Part shown: one piece after another, positions 1 through 8,696 of the stretch
Layout of the letters: every line of letters starts with the position of its first letter
How positions within the stretch are numbered: position 1 is the first letter of the stretch
Source: Alteraquisediminimonas sediminicola
GTDB taxonomy: Bacteria > Pseudomonadota > Alphaproteobacteria > Sphingomonadales > Sphingomonadaceae
DNA length: 64,000 nt
NCBI RefSeq assembly: GCF_019740335.1
Contig: NZ_JAHXZS010000003.1
Location: forward strand, 186,001 to 250,000
Reading direction: 5' to 3'
The notes under the pieces: model-generated
What the model saw: the letters and a program-made list of their open reading frames with translations, nothing else
Database searches by the model: none
Told to the model about the DNA's origin: nothing
Program-made: the position numbers and the translations under genes

Positions 1-1819
1 GGTTGAGCTCGTAGCGATTCCATAACGCGAACTGGTGTTTGGGCACCTGAGCCAGCCGCACAAGGTCATTCCCACGCAGCTTGGCAACCTGATAAGTGTA
101 ACTGCCGGTCATCTGCCAGCTTGGGGTAATCCGCCCCGTCAACGCCAGTTCAGCGCCTTTGGTGCGGGTGCCGCCGACATTGATCGTGGCGGTGACATTG
201 TCGGGATTGGGCGTAGTGGCATTGCTTCGGTCAAGCTGGAACAGGGCGAGCGTCACGTTGAGATCTTTATGGATGTCCCATTTGGCGCCCACTTCATAAT
301 TGGTAAATTTTTCCGGGGCGAGATTCTGCTGTGTGGCCGTCATCGTCAGGAACTGATCCCCTGATCGCGGCAGGAATGACTGGCTGTAGCTGCCGTAAAT
401 CGAGATGTTCTCCTGCGGCTTGAGGATCAGACCGAGACGCGGCGACAGTTTTTCATCCGTGCGGGCAAAAGGACGAGGCGTGCCGATACGGTCGGTCCCC
501 TTGATTTCGAACCGGTCATAGCGCAGGCCGACGACAACATCGATATAATCGCCAAAGCTGATCTGATCCTGCGCATAAGCGGAAAAGAACCGTACGTTCG
601 AGACCGTATCGCGGGCGAGCGCGCCAAAGGTCACCGTCGGATAGACGATATTGGCGAGGTTCAGCGTGCTGCTTGATAGCGTGCCGTTGCGGCGCTGGTT
701 CGTTGAATCCTGATCGCCATATTCCAGGCCCAGCAGTATCTTGTTGCCGATTGAACCGACGTTTGCATCCCAGACGAGGTTGCTCTGCGCAATGAAGTTC
801 TGGCGCTCGGTGGGGTCGGTATAGCTGGAAAGTGCGACGGTGCCGGTCTGGCTGGTGGCTGCGCCATTGGCGTAGACGTTGGTATAATATTTGTCATAGT
901 CGCCATAGAGCATGGTGGTCGACCAATCGAGATTTTCAGCCAGCTTTCCGTCAAGCCGCGCCTTCACGATATGGGCCTCCAGCCCTGCGCGGTTCACATC
1001 GGGCGTGCCGAAGAATGTGTCGCGATACCCTGTGATCGGGCGGTTGGGCTGGCCGGGGGCCGTGGCAATCGACGGGATACCGCGATCTGTCACGCGATCG
1101 TCATTGACATATTCATAGGACAGGCCAGCCTTCCAGCCGCCACCAAGATCCACAGCGACATAGGGGTTGATCGCATAGCGTTCACCGTCAAAATAATCCC
1201 GGTGGTTGTTGAGTTTTTCATAATTGGCATTGAGGCGGAGCGCCGTATTGCCGGTGAGCGGTGCGTTGATATCCGATGAAATATCCCACGCGCCGAAGCT
1301 GTTGACGCTTGCGACGCCGCCGATTGCCAGATTGTCAGTGGTGGGCGACTTCTGCACGCGGTTGATGATGCCGCCACTACCGCCGCGTCCGAAGATCAGG
1401 GCAAAGGGGCCTTTGAGCACTTCAACCCGTTCGATATTGTAGAGGCTGCGGTAATATTGCACGTCATCACGCACGCCGTCGAGGAAGAAGTCGGCAGTCG
1501 TGTTCTGTCCACGCAGCGTGATCTGGTCGCGATTGCCTTCACCTTGGCCAACGGTCGCTCCGGGGACGTAGCGCAGGACATCGGCCATGCTGCGCTGGGC
1601 CTGATCGTCGAGCCGTTCGCGGGTAATGACGGTAATGGACTGCGGTATATCGATGAGGGGCGTGTCGATCTTGGTGGCCGTCACCGAATTAGTCGCCAGA
1701 TAGCCATCGGACCTGCCCGTCACGATGATAACGCCAACGCCTTCGTTTTCAACTTCGGTGGCCCAGGCGTGTCCGGACGCCGCCATCAATGCGGTGGAAA
1801 TGAGCAACAGATTTTTCAA
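1..1819 (-). CDS. TonB-dependent siderophore receptor, C-terminus beyond window
   Basis: An outer-membrane ferric-siderophore receptor is read on the minus strand and stays open to base 1. A TTG start at 1819 follows a GGGGG ribosome-binding stretch and gives a good signal peptide (KNLLLISTALMAASGHAWA, then TEV). The first ATG in frame is 12 codons later and would spoil the signal peptide. Visible plug motifs are DIPQSITVITRE, GATVGQGEGNRDQITLRG, DFFLDGVRDD and NIERVEVLKGP, the order typical of the siderophore subclass. Near base 20 the strand encodes FALWNRYEL, typical of the late barrel, so only a short C-terminal piece is missing. A Fur-box-like palindrome lies upstream. The family assignment is firm; the siderophore cannot be told from the sequence. 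Confidence 0.9.
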   Translation of the reverse strand, partial: MKNLLLISTALMAASGHAWATEVENEGVGVIIVTGRSDGYLATNSVTATKIDTPLIDIPQSITVITRERLDDQAQRSMADVLRYVPGATVGQGEGNRDQITLRGQNTTADFFLDGVRDDVQYYRSLYNIERVEVLKGPFALIFGRGGSGGIINRVQKSPTTDNLAIGGVASVNSFGAWDISSDINAPLTGNTALRLNANYEKLNNHRDYFDGERYAINPYVAVDLGGGWKAGLSYEYVNDDRVTDRGIPSIATAPGQPNRPITGYRDTFFGTPDVNRAGLEAHIVKARLDGKLAENLDWSTTMLYGDYDKYYTNVYANGAATSQTGTVALSSYTDPTERQNFIAQSNLVWDANVGSIGNKILLGLEYGDQDSTNQRRNGTLSSSTLNLANIVYPTVTFGALARDTVSNVRFFSAYAQDQISFGDYIDVVVGLRYDRFEIKGTDRIGTPRPFARTDEKLSPRLGLILKPQENISIYGSYSQSFLPRSGDQFLTMTATQQNLAPEKFTNYEVGAKWDIHKDLNVTLALFQLDRSNATTPNPDNVTATINVGGTRTKGAELALTGRITPSWQMTGSYTYQVAKLRGNDLVRLAQVPKHQFALWNRYELN

Positions 1820-1866
1820 GCAAGCCCCCTGTGAGCGATTCGTTCAATGGCGCTGCTGCTAATGAA

Positions 1867-1885
1867 ATTGCGAATGGTTTGCAAT
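1867..1885. promoter_or_regulatory. Fur-box-like palindrome upstream of siderophore receptor
   Basis: The 19-bp sequence ATTGCGAATGGTTTGCAAT has perfect 5-bp arms (ATTGC/GCAAT) around an AAT-rich centre and lies about 48 bp upstream of the receptor start. Iron-regulated receptors normally carry a Fur site here, and the GCAAAT-type core resembles boxes of non-enteric proteobacteria. The site is inferred from position and symmetry only. Confidence 0.5.
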
Positions 1886-2020
1886 AATGCGTTTCAGCAT
1901 TCATGAAGAATATCCCTGCCGAAGCTGTTGCGCTTAGCCGTGACCGACGCCGCTTCCCGGTCCACACCGGTAACGCGTGGGTAATATCCCAGCCTGCGTC
2001 ATGGCGTTGGCCAGAGCTGA

Positions 2021-2212
2021 TCAGTTTTCGATGAGAGCCGGGATTTGATCATCATCAATAACGAGCGCAATCGCACCTTGGACCATCTCGGGCCTGAGGT
2101 CTTGCATGCCACGCACCAAGCTGATGATCGGGGCCTCATGTTCCGAGATCTGGCCGCAATTGAAGCTGCAAAACTGCAAATTTTCAATCGCATGCGCATT
2201 AAGTAGAATGCA
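2021..2212 (-). pseudogene. C-terminal fragment of an unknown protein
   Basis: A 63-codon open stretch on the minus strand reads like genuine protein (FCSFNCGQISEHEAPIISL, then VIDDDQIPALIEN and stop). It has no start codon near its 5' end and begins after a stop at 2213-2215. It is probably the tail of a gene whose front was lost in the same rearrangement that left the neighbouring transposase scrap. I do not recognise the family. The two cysteines and one histidine near its start could bind metal, but that is a guess. Confidence 0.25.
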
Positions 2213-2305
2213 TCATACGATGAAATGGCGTCAATCCCCTGATCATCTTTCATTGGGCTAAGGCGGGGCCGATGGCAGTGGCTGGACATCTGCCCCCTAG
2301 CTAGC

Positions 2306-2422
2306 GTTTTGACTCCGATCCTCGTGGAGGCTCGGCCCAATGCCCGCTGGAGTCTGGACTTTATCCATGACCATTTCGCTTTCGGCGCCATCGAGAATTG
2401 CAACGCGCAGGCCTCCCTGTGA
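2306..2422 (+). pseudogene. IS3-family transposase (OrfB) fragment
   Basis: Codons around 2324-2380 read EARPNARWSLDFIHDHFAF, the segment around the first catalytic aspartate of IS3-family integrases (compare NEAWSLDFVHDQL in the complete element at 6732-7577). It stops at 2420-2422 after unrelated residues, and nothing before or after belongs to a transposase. This is a short remnant of a related but different IS and cannot be active. Confidence 0.55.
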
Positions 2423-2458
2423 ATGATCGGTCGGCTTTAATGAACCTTGGTCAATGGC

Positions 2459-5400
2459 TCATACCAATGCCATCAGGCTGGGATTGCCGCCTGATGCAGT
2501 GGTGTTGATTGAAATGGAGACTTCCTTAACCAGCCAATCAGCACGGTACAGCCCTTCCTCATCTGCCAGTTGTACCAGAGGTATCGGTCCCTGCATCGCT
2601 GCAATGCGCCGCAGGATTGGTACGGTTTCGCATTCTTGACGACGCTCGATCAGGACGGCCGCAAACGCATTGCAGGCGGGGAGATCGTCAATCCAGATCA
2701 GTTCCCCCTGGACTTCGCTTGGAAGATCCGAGGACATCTGCGCCAATTCAGGCGATGCGAGAATTGTTGGCGCATTGCCTGTGGCCAGTGCCGCCGCGAT
2801 TTGACTGATCAGCCCTGCACGGCTGTGCGGTATGAGCAGGACAGAGCCGCATGGATGCAAAGCGTAGAGGTTGCGTTCTCCTACAGGGCCCGGCAATTCT
2901 GCCATGCACCCCGCCATTGGAGTGCCGTTTAGCGGGTTAACATCCACTCCCTGCCTCTTGAGCCATGCCTGTAACACATCCAGACTCGAATGGGGATGCG
3001 TTGGCATGACGAATTCCTGCTTTGGCGCTCGATGAACAAGGCGACCTAGATAGAGCGGCCCCCCAGCCTTTGGGCCAGTACCCGACAAGCCGCGCCCCCC
3101 AAAAGGCTGAACGCCAACGACAGCGCTGATCATGTTGCGATTGACGTACAGGTTCCCTGCGGCAATGCGTGAGGTGACATCAGCGATCGTCTCATCGAGA
3201 CGAGTATGCAATCCAAAGGTAAGGCCATAACCTGTCTGGTTAATCTGATTGATCAATGCGTGCATGTCGCTGCGCGAATAGCGCAGTACGTGCAGTACGG
3301 GACCGAAGACCTCGCGTCCAATGCAGTCGATACGGTCTATCTCGATGATTGTTGGCGCGATGAATGTGCCATCCTCGCATTCAGCAGGCAGCGGCAACTG
3401 CTCCACATTATATCCTTCGCTTCTCATTCGTTTGATGTGAGCGACGATCTCCGCCTTGGCCTGTAGAGAAATGACCGGTCCAATATCGGTGGCAAGGCGA
3501 TCCGTCCGACCAATCGTCAGTTCGGCAAGCGCACCTTTGAGCATCGCCAACTGACGATCTGCGATATCTTCCTGAAGGCACAAGACACGCAGCGCGGAGC
3601 AGCGCTGCCCTGCGCTGTCGAACGCCGACGCGATGACATCCGCAGTCACTTGTTCGGCAAGGGCAGAGCTATCCACAATCATTGCATTCTGACCGCCTGT
3701 TTCAGCGATCAACGGGATAGGTGCTCCTTTCGTAGAACAGCGTTTGGCAAGCTCGTTCTGAATGAGTTTGGCGACTTCCGTAGACCCGGTAAATATAACG
3801 GCAGCCGTTTCTGGTCGCGCCACCAATGCCGCACCGAGGGCACCGTCGCCCGGCAGATACAGCAGGGCATCGACGGGGATGCCCGCAGCATGCAGAATGC
3901 GCGCGCCTTCAGCGGCAATGAGCGGAGTTTCCTCGGCTGGCTTGGCGAGCACAATATTCCCCACAACCAGCGCAGCGGCAATCTGGCCAATGAAGATCGC
4001 CAGAGGAAAATTCCACGGGCTGATACAGACCACCAGACCTAGAGGTGTAAGCTCATCGACACGTGCTTGCCGGGCCTGTCGCGCATAATACCTTAGAAAG
4101 TCGATTGCTTCGCGCACTTCCGCGATGGCATTTGCAGTGCTTTTACCTGCTTCCCGGATAATCAGGCCAACCAATTCGGGCAGCGCTACCTGCATCTCGT
4201 CGGCGGCACGGTCCAAAGCTACCGCACGCTCTTCCACTGGTGTCGCGGCCCATGAAGCAAATGCACCAATAGCAATCTGCACAGCATCACCAACCTCACG
4301 ATCCAGAGCCGGCTCAACCCGACCAACCTGATCGAATCTACAGGAAGGATTGATCACAGGCATGGAAGTACGCAGACATTGCAGCCTTGGCACCATAGGC
4401 GCTGCAAAATATGTTTTTTGAGCACTTTTTCGCAGCTTTTGGGTCAATTCAGCCAGCAATCTTTCATCACCAAGATCGAGCCCAGCCGAATTGGTCCTTG
4501 CGCCATAAATGTCGGCAGGCAGGGCAATTGCCGCGTGCGGCGCGCCGAGTGGCTGAATATCCCGAGCGAGGTCAACCGGATCGCATGCAAGCTCGGCGAC
4601 TGATATGTTCTCATCCCAGATGCGATGCACAAACGAAGAGTTGGCACCGTTTTCCAGAAGACGCCGGGCCAAATAGGCAAGCAATGTCTCATGCGCACCA
4701 ACCGGCGCGTAGATACGACAGGGGCGATCCAGTTTGCCCGGGCCGACGACTTCCTCGTAAAGCGGCTCGCCCATACCGTGCAGGCACTGGAACTCATAAT
4801 CGCCCAACATAAAATCCGGCCCGGCAAGATGATAGATCGTCGCCACTGTTTGTGCGTTATGCGTGGCAAATTGCGGGAAAATCGCTTCACGAGAGGCCAG
4901 CAACTTTCTGGCGCATGCAATGTAAGACACATCGGTATGAATTTTGCGGGTATAGACAGGAAAGTCGATCAGCCCATCCACCTGCGCCCGCTTGATTTCG
5001 CTATCCCAGTAAGCGCCTTTGACAAGGCGGACCATCATCCGCCGGCCGGAGTTCTTTGCAAGGTCGATCAGCCAATCGATCACATATGGGCAGCGCTTCC
5101 CATATGCCTGAACAACGAAACCGAGACCGTTCCATCCTGCCAGCCCGGAATCATAAGCGAGACATTCAAGAAGATCGAGCGACAGTTCGAGGCGGTCTGC
5201 TTCTTCTGCATCGATATTGAAGCCGATCCCATAACCCTTCGCCAAAACGGCCAAGCCGCGCACTTTCGGCAACAGTTCAGCCATAACGCGCCCGAGCTGC
5301 GCACGACTGAAACGTGGATGCAGAGCCGAGAGCTTGATTGAAATGCCAGGTCCGCCGTAGATCCCCCGCCCGGTCGAAGCTTTTCCGATGGCATGGATGG

Positions 5401-6100
5401 CTTGCTCGTAAGAATTCAGATAGCGATCCGCGTCTGCTGCTGTGACTGCGGCTTCGCCGAGCATGTCATAACTGTAGCCATATCCCTGGACTTCGAGTTT
5501 CTTCGCCCTTCTCAAAGCTTCATCGATGGTTTCGCCGGTGACGAATTGTTCGCCCATCAGTTCCAGCGCCATATCCACACCGCACCGGATCACGGGTTCG
5601 CCTGCTCGCGCGATAAGTCGAGACAGCGCATTGCCAAGTCCTTCCTCGCTATTGGCTCCAACCAGTTTTCCCGTGACAACCAATCCCCATGTCGCTGCAT
5701 TTACGAACAACGAGCGGCCTTGGCCCAAATGGGCCTGCCAGTCGCCAGGCGCAATCTTGTCGCGAATAAGGGCATCCCGTGTCGCATTGTCGGGGACCCG
5801 CAACAAGGATTCCGCGAGGCACATCAAGGCAACACCCTCCTGACTGGAAAGGGAATATTCCTTGATCAATGCCTCGACACCGCCTCGCTGGCCCTTCGCG
5901 CGCAGCGATGATACAAGTGACATGGCTGTCCGCCTGATTGCATCCGCAGTCTCTCCGGAAATTTCCGCTTGCCCGATCAACTCGCTGATACAGAGATGCT
6001 CTGGCTTTCTGTAGGCAGCCGTGACCTGACGTCGTAATGCACTTGCTTCGCCCCCATAGGGCGCAAACGAGGAAAAGGGAGAACAGATCTCTGAATGCAC
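2459..6100 (-). CDS. putA: Bifunctional proline dehydrogenase / P5C dehydrogenase
   Basis: PutA oxidises proline to pyrroline-5-carboxylate (FAD site) and then to glutamate (NAD site) in one chain. The 1213-residue protein has the proline dehydrogenase barrel at about 150-480 (GPGISIKLSALHPRFSRAQL, VRLVKGAYWDSEIKRAQ) and the aldehyde dehydrogenase part at about 560-1000 (CISPWNFPLAIF, FTGSTEVAKLI, ETGGQNAMIVDSS, catalytic Cys in AGQRCSALRVL). A C-terminal extension of about 200 residues is kept. The E. coli protein is about 1320 residues and starts with a ribbon-helix-helix DNA-binding domain; none is seen here, so this copy should be an enzyme only. It is a single gene followed by an IS scrap. 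Confidence 0.97.
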   Translation of the reverse strand: MHSEICSPFSSFAPYGGEASALRRQVTAAYRKPEHLCISELIGQAEISGETADAIRRTAMSLVSSLRAKGQRGGVEALIKEYSLSSQEGVALMCLAESLLRVPDNATRDALIRDKIAPGDWQAHLGQGRSLFVNAATWGLVVTGKLVGANSEEGLGNALSRLIARAGEPVIRCGVDMALELMGEQFVTGETIDEALRRAKKLEVQGYGYSYDMLGEAAVTAADADRYLNSYEQAIHAIGKASTGRGIYGGPGISIKLSALHPRFSRAQLGRVMAELLPKVRGLAVLAKGYGIGFNIDAEEADRLELSLDLLECLAYDSGLAGWNGLGFVVQAYGKRCPYVIDWLIDLAKNSGRRMMVRLVKGAYWDSEIKRAQVDGLIDFPVYTRKIHTDVSYIACARKLLASREAIFPQFATHNAQTVATIYHLAGPDFMLGDYEFQCLHGMGEPLYEEVVGPGKLDRPCRIYAPVGAHETLLAYLARRLLENGANSSFVHRIWDENISVAELACDPVDLARDIQPLGAPHAAIALPADIYGARTNSAGLDLGDERLLAELTQKLRKSAQKTYFAAPMVPRLQCLRTSMPVINPSCRFDQVGRVEPALDREVGDAVQIAIGAFASWAATPVEERAVALDRAADEMQVALPELVGLIIREAGKSTANAIAEVREAIDFLRYYARQARQARVDELTPLGLVVCISPWNFPLAIFIGQIAAALVVGNIVLAKPAEETPLIAAEGARILHAAGIPVDALLYLPGDGALGAALVARPETAAVIFTGSTEVAKLIQNELAKRCSTKGAPIPLIAETGGQNAMIVDSSALAEQVTADVIASAFDSAGQRCSALRVLCLQEDIADRQLAMLKGALAELTIGRTDRLATDIGPVISLQAKAEIVAHIKRMRSEGYNVEQLPLPAECEDGTFIAPTIIEIDRIDCIGREVFGPVLHVLRYSRSDMHALINQINQTGYGLTFGLHTRLDETIADVTSRIAAGNLYVNRNMISAVVGVQPFGGRGLSGTGPKAGGPLYLGRLVHRAPKQEFVMPTHPHSSLDVLQAWLKRQGVDVNPLNGTPMAGCMAELPGPVGERNLYALHPCGSVLLIPHSRAGLISQIAAALATGNAPTILASPELAQMSSDLPSEVQGELIWIDDLPACNAFAAVLIERRQECETVPILRRIAAMQGPIPLVQLADEEGLYRADWLVKEVSISINTTASGGNPSLMALV

Positions 6101-6390
6101 AGGAAGACTCCTATTCGGATGTTCCTACAGTATCAATTTCCCTGCACGGCATTTAATCTTATTCTCTGTTGAGCCGCAGAAATCTATGGCTTGCGAGGCT
6201 GATAACGGCTGGAAATGCCTTGGAAGCTTTTGAAACTCGCTAAACTTTCGGGAGGGCCAGGAGTTTCCGACGGAGGCCTGTTCGCTCCAGCCAGTGTCCG
6301 CCACCACCTATTATCGTTTGATTGCAGATTCTTGTGCCTTTTTGTGTAGGGCTGCGTGACCCGCGTATTTCCGCGGGTGAGGTGACATAA
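6101..6390. other. Intergenic region between putA and the IS
   Basis: This 290-bp stretch should hold the putA promoter. I see no convincing gene. A 60-codon minus-strand frame at 6125-6307 looks like chance. A perfect 7-bp hairpin (ACCCGCG, loop TATTTC, CGCGGGT) occupies 6359-6378, twelve bases outside the left end of the IS. It has no T-run on either strand. Confidence 0.5.
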
Positions 6391-6453
6391 TGAAAGTGGT
6401 CCAGTTGCAAAGTTAGCTATTCCGGCGGATTTTCTTGTTGAGGAGAGACGTCG

Positions 6454-6735
6454 ATGAAACAGAAGCGGTTTTCAACTGAGCAGATAGTGGCGGTTTTAAA
6501 GCAGGCTGATCTGGGCCTTCCGGTGTCGGATCTGATCCGCCAGATCGGGATTTCCGAACAGACCTTTTACCGGTGGAAGCGGCAATATGCTGGACTGGAG
6601 TCAGAGCAGGTCCGCGAGCTCAAGCAGGTCGTCGAGGAAAATGCGCGCCTGAAGAAGCTGGTCGCGGAGCTTAGCCTCGACAAGGCAGTGCTGCAGGATG
6701 TTCTGTCAAAAAAGTTCCCGGGCCGGCGCTCATGA
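6454..6735 (+). CDS. IS3-family transposase OrfA
   Basis: This 93-residue DNA-binding half of an IS3-family transposase has an N-terminal helix-turn-helix (SVSDLIRQIGISEQTFYRW-type spacing, residues about 8-45) followed by a heptad-rich stretch (VRELKQVVEENARLKKLVAE) typical of the OrfA leucine zipper. Its sequence resembles the IS407 subgroup. Its 3' end overlaps orfB by 4 bp and carries an A6G slippery run, so a fused OrfAB is probably the active transposase. Confidence 0.93.
   Translation: MKQKRFSTEQIVAVLKQADLGLPVSDLIRQIGISEQTFYRWKRQYAGLESEQVRELKQVVEENARLKKLVAELSLDKAVLQDVLSKKFPGRRS
6708..6714 (+). promoter_or_regulatory. A6G programmed -1 frameshift site in the IS
   Basis: The heptamer AAAAAAG lies about 20 bases before the end of orfA. 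A -1 shift there reads through ...SKKVPGPALMKE into orfB without a stop. IS3-family elements make the OrfAB transposase this way. The shift itself has not been shown for this element. Confidence 0.65.
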
Positions 6736-7577
6736 AAGAGGTTGTAGCCTATGTCGTGTCGTCACACGGCTACAGCGGGCGCCGTGCCTGCCAGGTGACA
6801 GGCCAACATCGATCGACCCAGCGCAAACCCAGCACGCGGGATCCGCGTGCCGAGATCCGCCAGCGGATGCACGAGATCATCGCGACGCGGATCCGTTATG
6901 GCTATCGACGGGTCCACATCATGCTGAAGCGCGAAGGCTGGCAGGTCGGTCGCAATGTTGTTTATCGGCTTTATCGCGAGGAAGGCTTGGTCTTGCGGAC
7001 CAAGCAGCCCCGCCGTCGCAAGATGGTCGTACACCGGGAAGGACGTTGTCAGCCCCAACGTCCTAACGAGGCATGGAGCCTGGACTTCGTCCATGATCAG
7101 CTCAGCAATGGCCAGAAGTTTCGATCACTGACCGTGGTTGACGTGTTCAGCCGAGAGGCGCTGGCGATCGAGGTTGGGCAGCGCCTGCGCGGCGAGCATG
7201 TCGTCGAGGTACTCAATCGACTGGTCCGGCAGCGTGGAGCACCGAAATATCTGTTTGCCGATAATGGCAGCGAATTTACGGGCCGTCTGGTTGATCTTTG
7301 GGCATACCATCATGGTGTCAGGATCGACTTCAGCCGTCCGGGAAAACCCACGGATAATGCCTATATCGAGACGTTCAATGGCTCATTCCGGGATGAATGC
7401 CTGAACCTGCATTGGTTTGAATCGATCCCGGAGGCCAAGCGCCTGATTGAGGTCTGGAGGCGGGACTATAATGAGAGCCGTCCTCACATGGCTCTTGGCA
7501 ATCTGACCCCGGACGAATATCTTGCCGGGCAAGCAACTTGGCCTGCCCCGATCGGGGCAGGCCAAGCCGGAAACTAA
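6732..7577 (+). CDS. IS3-family transposase OrfB, DDE catalytic half
   Basis: This 281-residue integrase-type catalytic half has an HTH_21-like segment (about 45-95) followed by an rve core. The DDE residues are visible: D in WSLDFVHD, D in LFADNGSEF, and E in NAYIETFNGSFRDECLN, with about 35 residues between the last two. The gene overlaps orfA by ATGA and appears intact. Its last 291 bp recur at 20791-21081 as a truncated copy. Confidence 0.95.
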   Translation: MKEVVAYVVSSHGYSGRRACQVTGQHRSTQRKPSTRDPRAEIRQRMHEIIATRIRYGYRRVHIMLKREGWQVGRNVVYRLYREEGLVLRTKQPRRRKMVVHREGRCQPQRPNEAWSLDFVHDQLSNGQKFRSLTVVDVFSREALAIEVGQRLRGEHVVEVLNRLVRQRGAPKYLFADNGSEFTGRLVDLWAYHHGVRIDFSRPGKPTDNAYIETFNGSFRDECLNLHWFESIPEAKRLIEVWRRDYNESRPHMALGNLTPDEYLAGQATWPAPIGAGQAGN

Positions 7578-7666
7578 CGCTGGTTCTGGACCACCAAGCC
7601 CAAGCACTTCAGGCCAGTCAGGCATTCGTTGTTGCGTGTTGATGGCCGCATGCCCTATGCAATAAA

Positions 7667-7679
7667 CCCGCTTTGCGGG
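7667..7679 (+). promoter_or_regulatory. Short hairpin in the pqqA leader
   Basis: CCCGC-TTT-GCGGG forms a 5-bp stem 24 bases before the pqqA start, flanked by CAATAAA on both sides. Only 91 bp separate the IS end from pqqA, so any remaining native promoter must lie here; TATGCAAT just before the hairpin is a weak -10 candidate. Function is unproven. Confidence 0.3.
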
Positions 7680-7702
7680 ACAATAAACTATAGGAGTAGA
7701 GC

Positions 7703-7786
7703 ATGACCTGGAAGACCCCTAAAATTGTCGAAATCGCCCTTGGCGCTGAAATCAACTGCTACGCTTGCGCCGAACTCAAGGCCTGA
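7703..7786 (+). CDS. pqqA: PqqA, precursor peptide of PQQ
   Basis: This 27-residue ribosomal peptide supplies the Glu and Tyr that are cross-linked and cut out to form pyrroloquinoline quinone. The characteristic spacing is present: Glu16 and Tyr20 in GAEINCYAC, preceded by the family start MTWKTPKIVEIALG. AGGAG lies 8 bp before the ATG, so the start is clear. It is the first gene of pqqABCDE, 7 bp before pqqB. Two Cys residues flank Tyr20 (Cys19 and Cys22), which is a little unusual. Confidence 0.95.
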   Translation: MTWKTPKIVEIALGAEINCYACAELKA

Positions 7787-7793
7787 AACACGC

Positions 7794-8696
7794 ATGAAAA
7801 TCGTGGTTCTGGGGGCGGCGGCCGGTGGCGGTTTTCCTCAGTGGAACTCCAACGCAATTGGCTGCCAACGGGCGAGGGCCAGCGATCTCGCAGCTCCCCC
7901 CAGAACCCAAGCAAGCCTCGCTGTCAGCGGCGACGGACAACATTGGCACCTGCTGAATGCATCCCCCGATCTGCGTCAGCAGATCAATCAGACCGAGGAA
8001 TTGCACCCCAAGTCCGGCTTGCGGTCGACCCCTATTTCGAGCGTGATCCTCACCGGGGGTGATGTCGATGTCATTGCTGGCCTATTGACGCTTCGCGAGC
8101 GACAGCCGTTCACCGTGTTTGCCACGCAACGAATTCTCGACATCCTCGACGCCAATCCGATCTTCGAAGTGCTCGCCCGTGATGTCGTGGTGCGAAAGGC
8201 GATTGCCCTTGATCAGACCATTGCGCTGGCAGGAGGCCTCACGCTTGAACTGTTTGCGGTCCCGGGCAAGATCCCGCTTTACCTTGAAGCAGATGACGAA
8301 ATGCCAGCGCTAACCGCTGACGAAACAACTGTAGCAGCAGTGATTTCGGATGGTTCACACCGCCTCTTTTACATCCCGGGATGCGCGGCTGTGCCTGATG
8401 CGCTCGCGTCGCGTCTGGCACATGCAGACGTGCTGTTCTTTGATGGCACGCTATGGCGCGACGACGAAATGGTCACCGCCGGCATTGGCACAAAAACCGG
8501 TCGTCGCATGGGTCATATGAGCCTGAGCGATCCCGGCGGCACGATCGAGACGTTTCGCGACATTTCGATCGGCCGCAAATTCCTGATCCATATGAATAAT
8601 TCCAATCCAGTCCTCCTTGCCAACTCAGCGGAACGAGCCGAAGCGGAAGACGCGGGCTGGACCGTCACTCATGACGGCCTGAGAGTCGAAATATGA
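7794..8696 (+). CDS. pqqB: PqqB, metallo-hydrolase-fold PQQ biosynthesis protein
   Basis: PqqB is a metallo-beta-lactamase-fold protein of about 300 residues needed for PQQ formation; recent work on the family points to hydroxylation of the released Glu-Tyr. The start MKIVVLGAAAGGGFPQWN is the family signature, followed by the C-R motif in GCQRAR, ILTGGDVDVIAGLL, and SDGSHRLFYIPGCA. I start it at the ATG at 7794; upstream codons in frame belong to the pqqA region. It overlaps pqqC by 4 bp (ATGA). Confidence 0.96.
   Translation: MKIVVLGAAAGGGFPQWNSNAIGCQRARASDLAAPPRTQASLAVSGDGQHWHLLNASPDLRQQINQTEELHPKSGLRSTPISSVILTGGDVDVIAGLLTLRERQPFTVFATQRILDILDANPIFEVLARDVVVRKAIALDQTIALAGGLTLELFAVPGKIPLYLEADDEMPALTADETTVAAVISDGSHRLFYIPGCAAVPDALASRLAHADVLFFDGTLWRDDEMVTAGIGTKTGRRMGHMSLSDPGGTIETFRDISIGRKFLIHMNNSNPVLLANSAERAEAEDAGWTVTHDGLRVEI

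Larger units (their letters stand above)
6391..7611 (+). mobile_element. Complete IS3-family insertion sequence, 1221 bp
   Basis: Two overlapping transposase frames lie between related ends. The left end starts TGAAAGTGGTCCAG; the right end, read inward, starts TGAAGTGCTTGG and then has GTGGTCCAG, followed on both sides by GTTAG and TTCCGG. The right boundary is supported by the partial copy at 20791-21115, which matches up to ...CACTTCA and then diverges. I see no matching target duplication (ATAA on the left, GGCC on the right), so an end may be misplaced or the flank rearranged. It sits between putA and the pqq operon, 91 bp before pqqA. Confidence 0.8.

Noticed and set aside
6125-6307. 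60-codon minus-strand frame upstream of putA
   Set aside because: It has no ribosome-binding site and no family resemblance, and it lies where the putA promoter should be.
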